Of a stretch of DNA of 64,000 bases, positions 40,078 to 50,563 are shown piece after piece; position 1 is the stretch's first letter; every line of letters begins with the position of its first letter. The DNA lies in assembly GCA_964019135.1 (NCBI GenBank), contig OZ025256.1, forward strand, positions 34,444,035-34,508,034, given 5' to 3'. The notes below the pieces were generated by a model. It did not search any database and was not told the DNA's origin. It worked only from the letters and a program-made list of their open reading frames with translations. The DNA comes from Arenicola marina. Its lineage: Eukaryota; Annelida; Polychaeta; Arenicolidae. The translations under genes were made by a program, and so were the position numbers.

Positions 40078-40218
40078 TATAACGGCGGGGGCCGGATTGA
40101 TCCCCAACGGGAGTCGAACTCACGATCTCCCGATCTCAAGTCAACCACTCTACCTCTTCGGCTAAAGGGGTGATCCCTCTAGCCGAGGCTAGTAGGAATG
40201 GTTTGACTCACTGCTACA
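40078..40218 (-). repeat. 3' terminal repeat (minus orientation) of the TRIM-like element
   Basis: 141 bp, the downstream repeat in the minus orientation. It has the same length as its partner and contains the tRNA-like segment at 40,100-40,171. Confidence 0.6.
40100..40171 (-). promoter_or_regulatory. tRNA-like Pol III promoter in downstream terminal repeat
   Basis: This 72-nt tRNA-shaped stretch has a partial acceptor pairing (ACCCC with GGGG), A box TAGCCGAAGAGG, a seven-base anticodon loop CTTGAGA (UGA in the anticodon position), and B box AGTTCGACTCC at tRNA spacing. The anticodon stem has four pairs, but the D stem is poor. It is not a functional tRNA gene; it is a tRNA-derived promoter module. 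Confidence 0.55.
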
Positions 40219-40220
40219 CA

Positions 40221-40236
40221 TTCTCCCCCTCTTTTC
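40221..40236 (-). other. Candidate polypurine tract
   Basis: On the minus strand GAAAAGAGGGGGAGAA is an unbroken 16-nt purine run, two bases upstream of the TGTAGC start of the downstream repeat. This is the expected place for a plus-strand primer in an LTR element. Confidence 0.55.
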
Positions 40237-40242
40237 GAGAGG

Positions 40243-40312
40243 GCTGTCCTCAGACCGCTGTCCTCAGACCGCTGTCCTCAGACCGCTGTCATCAGACCGC
40301 TGTCATCAGACC
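40243..40312. repeat. 14-bp tandem repeat, about 5 copies
   Basis: The unit cagaccgctgtcct (later copies cat in place of cct) recurs at 40,251, 40,265, 40,279, 40,293 and 40,307. It lies inside the internal part of the TRIM-like element. Confidence 0.85.
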
Positions 40313-40347
40313 AGGACTACTCAGTCTCAGAACCACCGTGGGTTCTA

Positions 40348-40363
40348 CCTGTGTCGGGCTCCA
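40348..40363 (-). other. Candidate primer-binding site
   Basis: On the minus strand TGGAGCCCGACACAGG starts one base after the upstream repeat ends. It opens with TGG, as sites pairing with a tRNA CCA end do, and resembles Lys-tRNA primer sites with a few differences. Confidence 0.45.
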
Positions 40364-40364
40364 T

Positions 40365-40505
40365 TGTAACGGCGGGGGCCGGTTTGGTCCCCAGCGGGAG
40401 TCGAATTCACGATATCCCGATCTCAAGTCAACCACTCTACCTCTTCGGCTAAAGGGGTGATCCCTCTAGCCGAGGCTAGTAGGAATGGCTTGACTCACCG
40501 CTACA
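40365..40505 (-). repeat. 5' terminal repeat (minus orientation) of the TRIM-like element
   Basis: 141 bp, starting TGTAGC and ending GTTACA on the minus strand. It contains the tRNA-like segment at 40,387-40,458. Confidence 0.6.
40387..40458 (-). promoter_or_regulatory. tRNA-like Pol III promoter in upstream terminal repeat
   Basis: This is the counterpart of 40,100-40,171 in the other repeat. A box TAGCCGAAGAGG and B box AATTCGACTCC (GTTCGANTCC type) are 32 nt apart, exactly tRNA spacing (positions 8-19 and 52-62). Confidence 0.55.
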
Positions 40506-41000
40506 GTTATAAGTCTACAGTATACGGTAGCCTTATCAGGATGTACTATTATAGGGATGGGACTATATGCTTAAAAGTGTTATCCGGCTTCTGTATTTGA
40601 GAGTGCAATTCGTCACTTTCTTAAAGTACTTCCAACCATTACCATGGACGTGTGAAGTCACTTCAACAACTATTATCCACTGAATATACAATGAACTAAT
40701 GAAGATATGAGAACAGAATAGTATAATATCGATTAATGGAGGCCAAATATATGTATAACCGCAGGTTAAAATCACAAAGTTATGTAGTGTTTTGCTCGTT
40801 TGCTCGTTTGCTGGCCAGATGGCTCTGCCACCGAGACGGTCCCACGGCGACAACCCGCTTTCAGTCTGCCTGGCGCGTCGTACGTTATGCGTCTCCATAC
40901 CACAGCCCGTAGGAGCAAGCACATGCCGAACGCGTCGTGTGCCGTAATGTGACAAGTGACAAAATAGGGGCTGTATGCAATGGAAGAAAAATATTTGTAC
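40506..41000. other. Unique intergenic sequence
   Basis: About 500 bp of mostly AT-rich sequence with a short tgctcgtt repeat near 40,795-40,810. It may be the tail of the tRNA-derived element that follows. I see no gene. Confidence 0.4.
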
Positions 41001-41078
41001 CCCAGTCGCGATTTAAACGCACAAGCCTACGAATGTAACATTGAAAGTCGGTCGCCCAACCGACTTCGCTACCCTGGC
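41001..41078 (-). mobile_element. tRNA-derived SINE head (fragment)
   Basis: On the minus strand there is a perfect A box TAGCGAAGTCGG (41,060-41,071) and a weak B box CGTTTAAATCG (41,009-41,019), 40 nt apart. The loop-like CTTTCAA would put UUC in the anticodon position. The stems pair poorly, so this is a tRNA-derived repeat, not a tRNA gene. Its non-tRNA body probably continues toward 40,800; I could not find its end. Confidence 0.45.
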
Positions 41079-41531
41079 TACATACGGGCTCCTGGCGTTT
41101 GAATGCCCCTGCTTCTAAACTCACAAGCCCCATGCGGAACACCAAGCAATGTATTGGACTTTCATAAAAAGTTAGAAATATAGATGCTGAGAACTTTGTT
41201 TTAACTTTTCTGTCTGTTAATCAGGACCAGTCAACGGGCGCGTATCCAGAATTTCGTGAATGTTGAAGTGTGTGCGGTGCATATGGCTGGAGGGGGGGGG
41301 GGCGGGCGCATATTCTGATCTTTAAAAAATGTTAGGCGGGTTAACCAAGGGGGGGGGGGACTAGGGCCTACTAGATACATTGCTGAGTTTTTCGCGAAAA
41401 AGCCACCCACCTCCTTTTTTTAACCTCCAAAGTCTGCCCGAAAAGTGGGGTCCAATTTCAATGGTCCTTGTCATTTGTTGGCGCTGCGATAAAGACTGCT
41501 CTTAGAGGTACTCGCTACTTTACACTTACAT
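41079..41531. other. G-tract-rich spacer before minisatellite B
   Basis: No gene. Poly-G runs lie at about 41,290-41,301 and 41,350-41,359, followed by a C-rich lead-in to the array. Confidence 0.5.
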
Positions 41532-44500
41532 CCCTCCTACCCAACCCTCGCTACCCCTCCCCACCCCTCGCCACTCATCGTCACTATGCTATCCCTCCCC
41601 ACCCCTCGCCACTCATCGTCACTATGCTATCCCTCCCCACCCCTCGCCACTCATCGTCACTATGCTATCCCTCCCCACCCCTCGCCACTCATCGTCACTA
41701 TGCTATCCCTCCCCACCCCTCGCCACTCATCGTCACTATGCTACCCCTCCCCACCCCTCGCTACTCATCGTCACTATGCTATCCCTCCCCACCCCTCGCC
41801 ACTCATCGTCACTATGCTACCCCTCCCCACCCCTCGCTACTCATCGTCACTATGCTACCCCTCCCCACCCCTCGCTACTCATCGTCACTATGCTATCCCT
41901 CCCCACCCCTCGCCACTCATCGTCACTATGCTATCCCTCCCCACCCCTCGCTACTCATCGTCACTATGCTACCCCTCCCCACCCCTCGCCACTCATCGTC
42001 ACTATGCTATCCCTCCCCACCCCTCGCTACTCATCGTCACTATGCTATCCCTCCCCACCCCTCGCCACTCATCGTCACTATGCTATCCCTCCCCACCCCT
42101 CGCTACTCATCGTCACTATGCTATCCCTCCCCACCCCTCGCCACTCATCGTCACTATGCTATCCCTCCCCACCCCTCGCTACTCATCGTCACTATGCTAT
42201 CCCTCCCCACCCCTCGCCACTCATCGTCACTATGCTATCCCTCCCCACCCCTCGCTACTCATCGTCACTATGCTATCCCTCCCCACCCCTCGCCACTCAT
42301 CGTCACTATGCTATCCCTCCCCACCCCTCGCTACTCATCGTCACTATGCTATCCCTCCCCACCCCTCGCCACTCATCGTCACTATGCTATCCCTCCCCAC
42401 CCCTCGCCACTCATCGTCACTATGCTATCCCTCCCCACCCCTCGCCACTCATCGTCACTATGCTATCCCTCCCCACCCCTCGCCACTCATCGTCACTATG
42501 CTATCCCTCCCCACCCCTCGCCACTCATCGTCACTATGCTATCCCTCCCCACCCCTCGCCACTCATCGTCACTATGCTATCCCTCCCCACCCCTCGCCAC
42601 TCATCGTCACTATGCTATCCCTCCCCACCCCTCGCTACTCATCGTCACTATGCTATCCCTCCCCACCCCTCGCCACTCATCGTCACTATGCTACCCCTCC
42701 CCACCCCTCGCCACTCATCGTCACTATGCTACCCCTCCCCACCCCTCGCCACTCATCGTCACTATGCTATCCCTCCCCACCCCTCGCCACTCATCGTCAC
42801 TATGCTATCCCTCCCCACCCCTCGCCACTCATCGTCACTATGCTACCCCTCCCCACCCCTCGCCACTCATCGTCACTATGCTATCCCTCCCCACCCCTCG
42901 CCACTCATCGTCACTATGCTATCCCTCCCCACCCCTCGCCACTCATCGTCACTATGCTATCCCTCCCCACCCCTCGCCACTCATCGTCACTATGCTATCC
43001 CTCCCCACCCCTCGCCACTCATCGTCACTATGCTATCCCTCCCCACCCCTCGCCACTCATCGTCACTATGCTATCCCTCCCCACCCCTCGCCACTCATCG
43101 TCACTATGCTATCCCTCCCCACCCCTCGCCACTCATCGTCACTATGCTACCCCTCCCCACCCCTCGCTACTCATCGTCACTATGCTACCCCTCCCCACCC
43201 CTCGCCACTCATCGTCACTATGCTACCCCTCCCCACCCCTCGCCACTCATCGTCACTATGCTATCCCTCCCCACCCCTCGCCACTCATCGTCACTATGCT
43301 ATCCCTCCCCACCCCTCGCCACTCATCGTCACTATGCTATCCCTCCCCACCCCTCGCTACTCATCGTCACTATGCTATCCCTCCCCACCCCTCGCTACTC
43401 ATCGTCACTATGCTACCCCTCCCCACCCCTCGCCACTCATCGTCACTATGCTACCCCTCCCCACCCCTCGCCACTCATCGTCACTATGCTATCCCTCCCC
43501 ACCCCTCGCCACTCATCGTCACTATGCTACCCCTCCCCACCCCTCGCCACTCATCGTCACTATGCTATCCCTCCCCACCCCTCGCTACTCATCGTCACTA
43601 TGCTATCCCTCCCCACCCCTCGCTACTCATCGTCACTATGCTACCCCTCCCCACCCCTCGCTACTCATCGTCACTATGCTATCCCTCCCCACCCCTCGCT
43701 ACTCATCGTCACTATGCTATCCCTCCCCACCCCTCGCCACTCATCGTCACTATGCTATCCCTCCCCACCCCTCGCCACTCATCGTCACTATGCTACCCCT
43801 CCCCACCCCTCGCCACTCATCGTCACTATGCTATCCCTCCCCACCCCTCGCCACTCATCGTCACTATGCTATCCCTCCCCACCCCTCGCCACTCATCGTC
43901 ACTATGCTATCCCTCCCCACCCCTCGCCACTCATCGTCACTATGCTATCCCTCCCCACCCCTCGCCACTCATCGTCACTATGCTATCCCTCCCCACCCCT
44001 CGCTACTCATCGTCACTATGCTATCCCTCCCCACCCCTCGCTACTCATCGTCACTATGCTATCCCTCCCCACCCCTCGCCACTCATCGTCACTATGCTAC
44101 CCCTCCCCACCCCTCGCCACTCATCGTCACTATGCTACCCCTCCCCACCCCTCGCCACTCATCGTCACTATGCTATCCCTCCCCACCCCTCGCCACTCAT
44201 CGTCACTATGCTATCCCTCCCCACCCCTCGCCACTCATCGTCACTATGCTACCCCTCCCCACCCCTCGCTACTCATCGTCACTATGCTACCCCTCCCCAC
44301 CCCTCGCTACTCATCGTCACTATGCTATCCCTCCCCACCCCTCGCCACTCATCGTCACTATGCTATCCCTCCCCACCCCTCGCCACTCATCGTCACTATG
44401 CTATCCCTCCCCACCCCTCGCCACTCATCGTCACTATGCTATCCCTCCCCACCCCTCGCCACTCATCGTCACTATGCTACCCCTCCCCACCCCTCGCCAC

Positions 44501-47500
44501 TCATCGTCACTATGCTACCCCTCCCCACCCCTCGCTACTCATCGTCACTATGCTATCCCTCCCCACCCCTCGCCACTCATCGTCACTATGCTACCCCTCC
44601 CCACCCCTCGCTACTCATCGTCACTATGCTATCCCTCCCCACCCCTCGCTACTCATCGTCACTATGCTACCCCTCCCCACCCCTCGCTACTCATCGTCAC
44701 TATGCTACCCCTCCCCACCCCTCGCTACTCATCGTCACTATGCTATCCCTCCCCACCCCTCGCCACTCATCGTCACTATGCTATCCCTCCCCACCCCTCG
44801 CCACTCATCGTCACTATGCTACCCCTCCCCACCCCTCGCTACTCATCGTCACTATGCTATCCCTCCCCACCCCTCGCCACTCATCGTCACTATGCTATCC
44901 CTCCCCACCCCTCGCTACTCATCGTCACTATGCTATCCCTCCCCACCCCTCGCCACTCATCGTCACTATGCTATCCCTCCCCACCCCTCGCCAATCATCG
45001 TCACTATGCTACCCCTCCCCACCCCTCGCTACTCATCGTCACTATGCTATCCCTCCCCACCCCTCGCCACTCATCGTCACTATGCTATCCCTCCCCACCC
45101 CTCGCTACTCATCGTCACTATGCTATCCCTCCCCACCCCTCGCCACTCATCGTCACTATGCTATCCCTCCCCACCCCTCGCCACTCATCGTCACTATGCT
45201 ATCCCTCCCCACCCCTCGCCACTCATCGTCACTATGCTACCCCTCCCCACCCCTCGCTACTCATCGTCACTATGCTACCCCTCCCCACCCCTCGCTACTC
45301 ATCGTCACTATGCTACCCCTCCCCACCCCTCGCCACTCATCGTCACTATGCTACCCCTCCCCACCCCTCGCCACTCATCGTCACTATGCTATCCCTCCCC
45401 ACCCCTCGCCACTCATCGTCACTATGCTACCCCTCCCCACCCCTCGCCACTCATCGTCACTATGCTATCCCTCCCCACCCCTCGCTACTCATCGTCACTA
45501 TGCTATCCCTCCCCACCCCTCGCCACTCATCGTCACTATGCTATCCCTCCCCACCCCTCGCCACTCATCGTCACTATGCTATCCCTCCCCACCCCTCGCC
45601 ACTCATCGTCACTATGCTATCCCTCCCCACCCCTCGCCACTCATCGTCACTATGCTATCCCTCCCCACCCCTCGCCACTCATCGTCACTATGCTATCCCT
45701 CCCCACCCCTCGCCACTCATCGTCACTATGCTACCCCTCCCCACCCCTCGCTACTCATCGTCACTATGCTACCCCTCCCCACCCCTCGCTACTCATCGTC
45801 ACTATGCTATCCCTCCCCACCCCTCGCCACTCATCGTCACTATGCTATCCCTCCCCACCCCTCGCTACTCATCGTCACTATGCTATCCCTCCCCACCCCT
45901 CGCTACTCATCGTCACTATGCTATCCCTCCCCACCCCTCGCCACTCATCGTCACTATGCTACCCCTCCCCACCCCTCGCCACTCATCGTCACTATGCTAT
46001 CCCTCCCCACCCCTCGCCACTCATCGTCACTATGCTATCCCTCCCCACCCCTCGCCACTCATCGTCACTATGCTATCCCTCCCCACCCCTCGCCACTCAT
46101 CGTCACTATGCTATCCCTCCCCACCCCTCGCCACTCATCGTCACTATGCTATCCCTCCCCACCCCTCGCCACTCATCGTCACTATGCTATCCCTCCCCAC
46201 CCCTCGCCACTCATCGTCACTATGCTATCCCTCCCCACCCCCTCGCCACTCATCGTCACTATGCTATCCCTCCCCACCCCTCGCCACTCATCGTCACTAT
46301 GCTATCCCTCCCCACCCCTCGCCAATCATCGTCACTATGCTATCCCTCCCCACCCCTCGCTACTCATCGTCACTATGCTATCCCTCCCCACCACTCGCCA
46401 CTCATCGTCACTATGCTATCCCTCCCCACCCCTCGCTACTCATCGTCACTATGCTATCCCTCCCCACCCCTCGCCACTCATCGTCACTATGCTACCCCTC
46501 CCCACCCCTCGCCACTCATCGTCACTATGCTATCCCTCCCCACCCCTCGCCACTCATCGTCACTATGCTATCCCTCCCCACCCCTCGCCACTCATCGTCA
46601 CTATGCTACCCCTCCCCACCCCTCGCTACTCATCGTCACTATGCTATCCCACCCCACCCCTCGCTACTCATCGTCACTATGCTATCCCTCCCCACCCCTC
46701 GCCACTCATCGTCACTATGCTATCCCTCCCCACCCCTCGCCACTCATCGTCACTATGCTATCCCTCCCCACCCCTCGCCACTCATCGTCACTATGCTATC
46801 CCTCCCCACCCCTCGCCACTCATCGTCACTATGCTATCCCTCCCCACCCCTCGCTACTCATCGTCACTATGCTATCCCTCCCCACCCCTCGCCACTCATC
46901 GTCACTATGCTACCCCTCCCCACCCCTCGCCACTCATCGTCACTATGCTATCCCTCCCCACCCCTCGCCACTCATCGTCACTATGCTATCCCTCCCCACC
47001 CCTCGCCACTCATCGTCACTATGCTATCCCTCCCCACCCCTCGCCACTCATCGTCACTATGCTATCCCTCCCCACCCCTCGCCACTCATCGTCACTATGC
47101 TATCCCTCCCCACCCCTCGCCACTCATCGTCACTATGCTATCCCTCCCCACCCCTCGCCACTCATCGTCACTATGCTACCCCTCCCCACCCTCGCTACTC
47201 ATCGTCACTATGCTATCCCTCCCCACCCCTCGCTACTCATCGTCACTATGCTATCCCTCCCCACCCCTCGCCACTCATCGTCACTATGCTACCCCTCCCC
47301 ACCCCTCGCTACTCATCGTCACTATGCTATCCCTCCCCACCCCTCGCCACTCATCGTCACTATGCTACCCCTCCCCACCCCTCGCTACTCATCGTCACTA
47401 TGCTACCCCTCCCCACCCCTCGCTACTCATCGTCACTATGCTATCCCTCCCCACCCCTCGCCACTCATCGTCACTATGCTATCCCTCCCCACCCCTCGCC

Positions 47501-49593
47501 ACTCATCGTCACTATGCTATCCCTCCCCACCCCTCGCCACTCATCGTCACTATGCTACCCCTCCCCACCCCTCGCTACTCATCGTCACTATGCTACCCCT
47601 CCCCACCCCTCGCTACTCATCGTCACTATGCTATCCCTCCCCACCCCTCGCCACTCATCGTCACTATGCTATCCCTCCCCACCCCTCGCTACTCATCGTC
47701 ACTATGCTATCCCTCCCCACCCCTCGCCACTCATCGTCACTATGCTACCCCTCCCCACCCCTCGCTACTCATCGTCACTATGCTATCCCTCCCCACCCCT
47801 CGCCACTCATCGTCACTATGCTACCCCTCCCCACCCCTCGCTACTCATCGTCACTATGCTACCCCTCCCCACCCCTCGCTACTCATCGTCACTATGCTAT
47901 CCCTCCCCACCCCTCGCCACTCATCGTCACTATGCTATCCCTCCCCACCCCTCGCCACTCATCGTCACTATGCTATCCCTCCCCACCCCTCGCCACTCAT
48001 CGTCACTATGCTACCCCTCCCCACCCCTCGCTACTCATCGTCACTATGCTACCCCTCCCCACCCCTCGCTACTCATCGTCACTATGCTATCCCTCCCCAC
48101 CCCTCGCCACTCATCGTCACTATGCTATCCCTCCCCACCCCTCGCCACTCATCGTCACTATGCTACCCCTCCCCACCCCTCGCTACTCATCGTCACTATG
48201 CTACCCCTCCCCACCCCTCGCTACTCATCGTCACTATGCTATCCCTCCCCACCCCTCGCCACTCATCGTCACTATGCTATCCCTCCCCACCCCTCGCCAC
48301 TCATCGTCACTATGCTACCCCTCCCCACCCCTCGCCACTCATCGTCACTATGCTATCCCTCCCCACCCCTCGCTACTCATCGTCACTATGCTACCCCTCC
48401 CCACCCCTCGCTACTCATCGTCACTATGCTATCCCTCCCCACCCCTCGCCACTCATCGTCACTATGCTATCCCTCCCCACCCCTCGCCACTCATCGTCAC
48501 TATGCTACCCCTCCCCACCCCTCGCTACTCATCGTCACTATGCTACCCCTCCCCACCCCTCGCCACTCATCGTCACTATGCTATCCCTCCCCACCCCTCG
48601 CCACTCATCGTCACTATGCTATCCCTCCCCACCCCTCGCCACTCATCGTCACTATGCTACCCCTCCCCACCCCTCGCTACTCATCGTCACTATGCTATCC
48701 CTCCCCACCCCTCGCCACTCATCGTCACTATGCTATCCCTCCCCACCCCTCGCCACTCATCGTCACTATGCTATCCCTCCCCACCCCTCGCCACTCATCG
48801 TCACTATGCTATCCCTCCCCACCCCTCGCCACTCATCGTCACTATGCTATCCCTCCCCACCCCTCGCCACTCATCGTCACTATGCTATCCCTCCCCACCC
48901 CTCGCTACTCATCGTCACTATGCTACCCCTCCCCACCCCTCGCCACTCATCGTCACTATGCTATCCCTCCCCACCCCTCGCTACTCATCGTCACTATGCT
49001 ATCCCTCCCCACCCCTCGCCACTCATCGTCACTATGCTATCCCTCCCCACCCCTCGCCACTCATCGTCACTATGCTACCCCTCCCCACCCCTCGCTACTC
49101 ATCGTCACTATGCTATCCCTCCCCACCCCTCGCCACTCATCGTCACTATGCTATCCCTCCCCACCCCTCGCCACTCATCGTCACTATGCTATCCCTCCCC
49201 ACCCCTCGCCACTCATCGTCACTATGCTATCCCTCCCCACCCCTCGCCACTCATCGTCACTATGCTATCCCTCCCCACCCCTCGCCACTCATCGTCACTA
49301 TGCTATCCCTCCCCACCCCTCGCTACTCATCGTCACTATGCTACCCCTCCCCACCCCTCGCCACTCATCGTCACTATGCTATCCCTCCCCACCCCTCGCT
49401 ACTCATCGTCACTATGCTATCCCTCCCCACCCCTCGCCACTCATCGTCACTATGCTATCCCTCCCCACCCCTCGCCACTCATCGTCACTATGCTATCCCT
49501 CCCCACCCCTCGCTACTCATCGTCACTATGCTACCCCTCCCCACCCCTCGCTACTCATCGTCACTATGCTACCCCTCCCCACCCCTCGCTACT
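41532..49593. repeat. Minisatellite B: 38-bp pyrimidine-rich unit, about 212 copies
   Basis: Each 38-bp unit is ctatgctatccctcccc followed by acccctcgccactcatcgtca. Two positions carry nearly all the variation: gcta(t or c)ccct and ctcgc(c or t)actc, giving four common unit types in irregular order. I saw only two length changes: an extra C near 46,238 and one missing C near 47,190. A few private changes exist, for example ccaatcatcg near 44,992 and 46,322. The + strand unit has no stop in any frame and 38 is 2 mod 3, so three overlapping frames of about 2,700 codons run through it; they are not genes. The minus strand has GGGGTGGGGAGGG in every copy, a likely quadruplex former. The end is abrupt at cgctactc before ccgcgg. 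Confidence 0.97.
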
Positions 49594-50352
49594 CCGCGGA
49601 CAAAACATGAAAGGACCTCCCGACTTCCCCACCCCGCAGCCACCCCTTAAAATGAAATTCGTAACTTCTTGTTAATACATCACTTCTGTACCTTGTAATA
49701 TTTGTTTGGATATCACAGACACATCCAATCGTCCAAGAAGTGAGGATACATTAGCGAGGGTCTTGCGGGTTTAATATCCAAATGTCTTTTCATATAAGTG
49801 ATACTCGGGCCAAATAATACTGCCCCCACCCCCCACCCAACCCTGAACCCCCATAACCTCTTGTCGGCAATTATCGGGCATGCAAGTGAATCTCGTTTCA
49901 TGTGTGCGATACCTCACGAGATCAGATTTTGGTGACAACGGAACCAGGAAAACTGCGCGGTGAGCGAGGCGAGAAAAGGGTGGGTCCATTTTAGACCTGT
50001 ATGCAACTTAAATAAGAACCTATTAACTATCTAGTGATAATATATTGGTGAAAGACACTTTAAACTTGTATTTTTCCGTATCAATAACTGCTGTCAGTAA
50101 ACTTGGCGCACTAGAGCCCGCTTAATACCCAATATTTTAGCTGGCCTGACAGTGTTGCCGACGGCCGAATTACAGATGACAAGCCAAACAAACCAGAAGC
50201 GGAAATGGGGAATCGGCTATTGTTTTCGACAGATCGATTCATATTGTTCAAAGCATGTAATTGATGAACATATATCCAATGTTTGTTAGCATCATACTAC
50301 TGAAGCCTATGGATGATTTTTTATGACCAGGTATGATTGAGCCACTTGAGCT
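49594..50352. other. Intergenic sequence
   Basis: No supported gene. There is a C-rich patch at about 49,822-49,845; the rest is AT-rich. Confidence 0.5.
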
Positions 50353-50360
50353 CAATAATA

Positions 50361-50555
50361 CCGGTACATCGTTATAGCGGAACCGAGCGAAACCGAACGA
50401 AACCGGGTGAAAAGTAGTGCAGGAAGTCCAAGTAAACTAAAAGTAAAGTAAATCTGTGCAAGTGCACCTTGTCTAACTGGTAATTTGCGCCCGGTTCCGC
50501 TACTTTTCACCCGCTTTCGCTCGGTTTCGCTCGGTTCCGCTATAATGATGTACCC
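50361..50555. mobile_element. Intact MITE with 55-bp terminal inverted repeats
   Basis: The left arm 50,363-50,417 and right arm 50,500-50,554 are inverted copies matching at 52 of 55 positions (ggtacatc...aaagtag). They enclose about 82 bp that contains no coding sequence. An exact direct repeat caataata flanks the element at 50,353-50,360 and 50,556-50,563. A ninth base, c, also matches if the element start is moved by one. An 8-bp target duplication suits hAT-type and 9 bp suits Mutator-like elements. The arms are rich in aaccgag/gaaacc repeats. The two-sided structure and the intact duplication suggest recent insertion. A reverse frame across it (50,352-50,558) is spurious. Confidence 0.75.
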
Positions 50556-50563
50556 CAATAATA

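Larger units (their letters stand above)
40078..40505 (-). mobile_element. TRIM-like miniature LTR element with tRNA-like repeats
   Basis: Two 141-bp direct repeats (40,078-40,218 and 40,365-40,505) lie exactly 287 bp apart without indels and are about 94-95% identical. On the minus strand each repeat runs TGTAGC to GTTACA. A short direct repeat gtta (up to gttata) flanks the whole at 40,074 and 40,506. Read on the minus strand, the internal 146 bp starts one base after the first repeat with TGGAGCCCGACACAGG, like a tRNA primer-binding site. It ends with the purine run GAAAAGAGGGGGAGAA two bases before the second repeat. Size, terminal repeats, PBS, PPT and flanking duplication all fit a TRIM, a non-coding LTR relative. 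It looks structurally whole; about 5% repeat divergence makes it a moderately old fossil. Two tandem tRNA-SINE copies is the main alternative. Confidence 0.6.

Noticed and set aside
39807-40460. Short frames across the TRIM-like element on both strands
   Set aside because: They read through the tRNA-like repeats and have no independent support.
40078-40505. True tRNA genes in the 141-bp repeats
   Set aside because: A and B boxes and spacing fit, but the D stem and parts of other stems do not pair, and the sequence is embedded identically in both terminal repeats.
41468-49675. Three overlapping + strand frames of about 2,700 codons
   Set aside because: They are the same 38-bp repeat read in three phases. 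The unit has no stop on this strand and there is no domain, splice site or start context. All three cannot be genes and none is supported.
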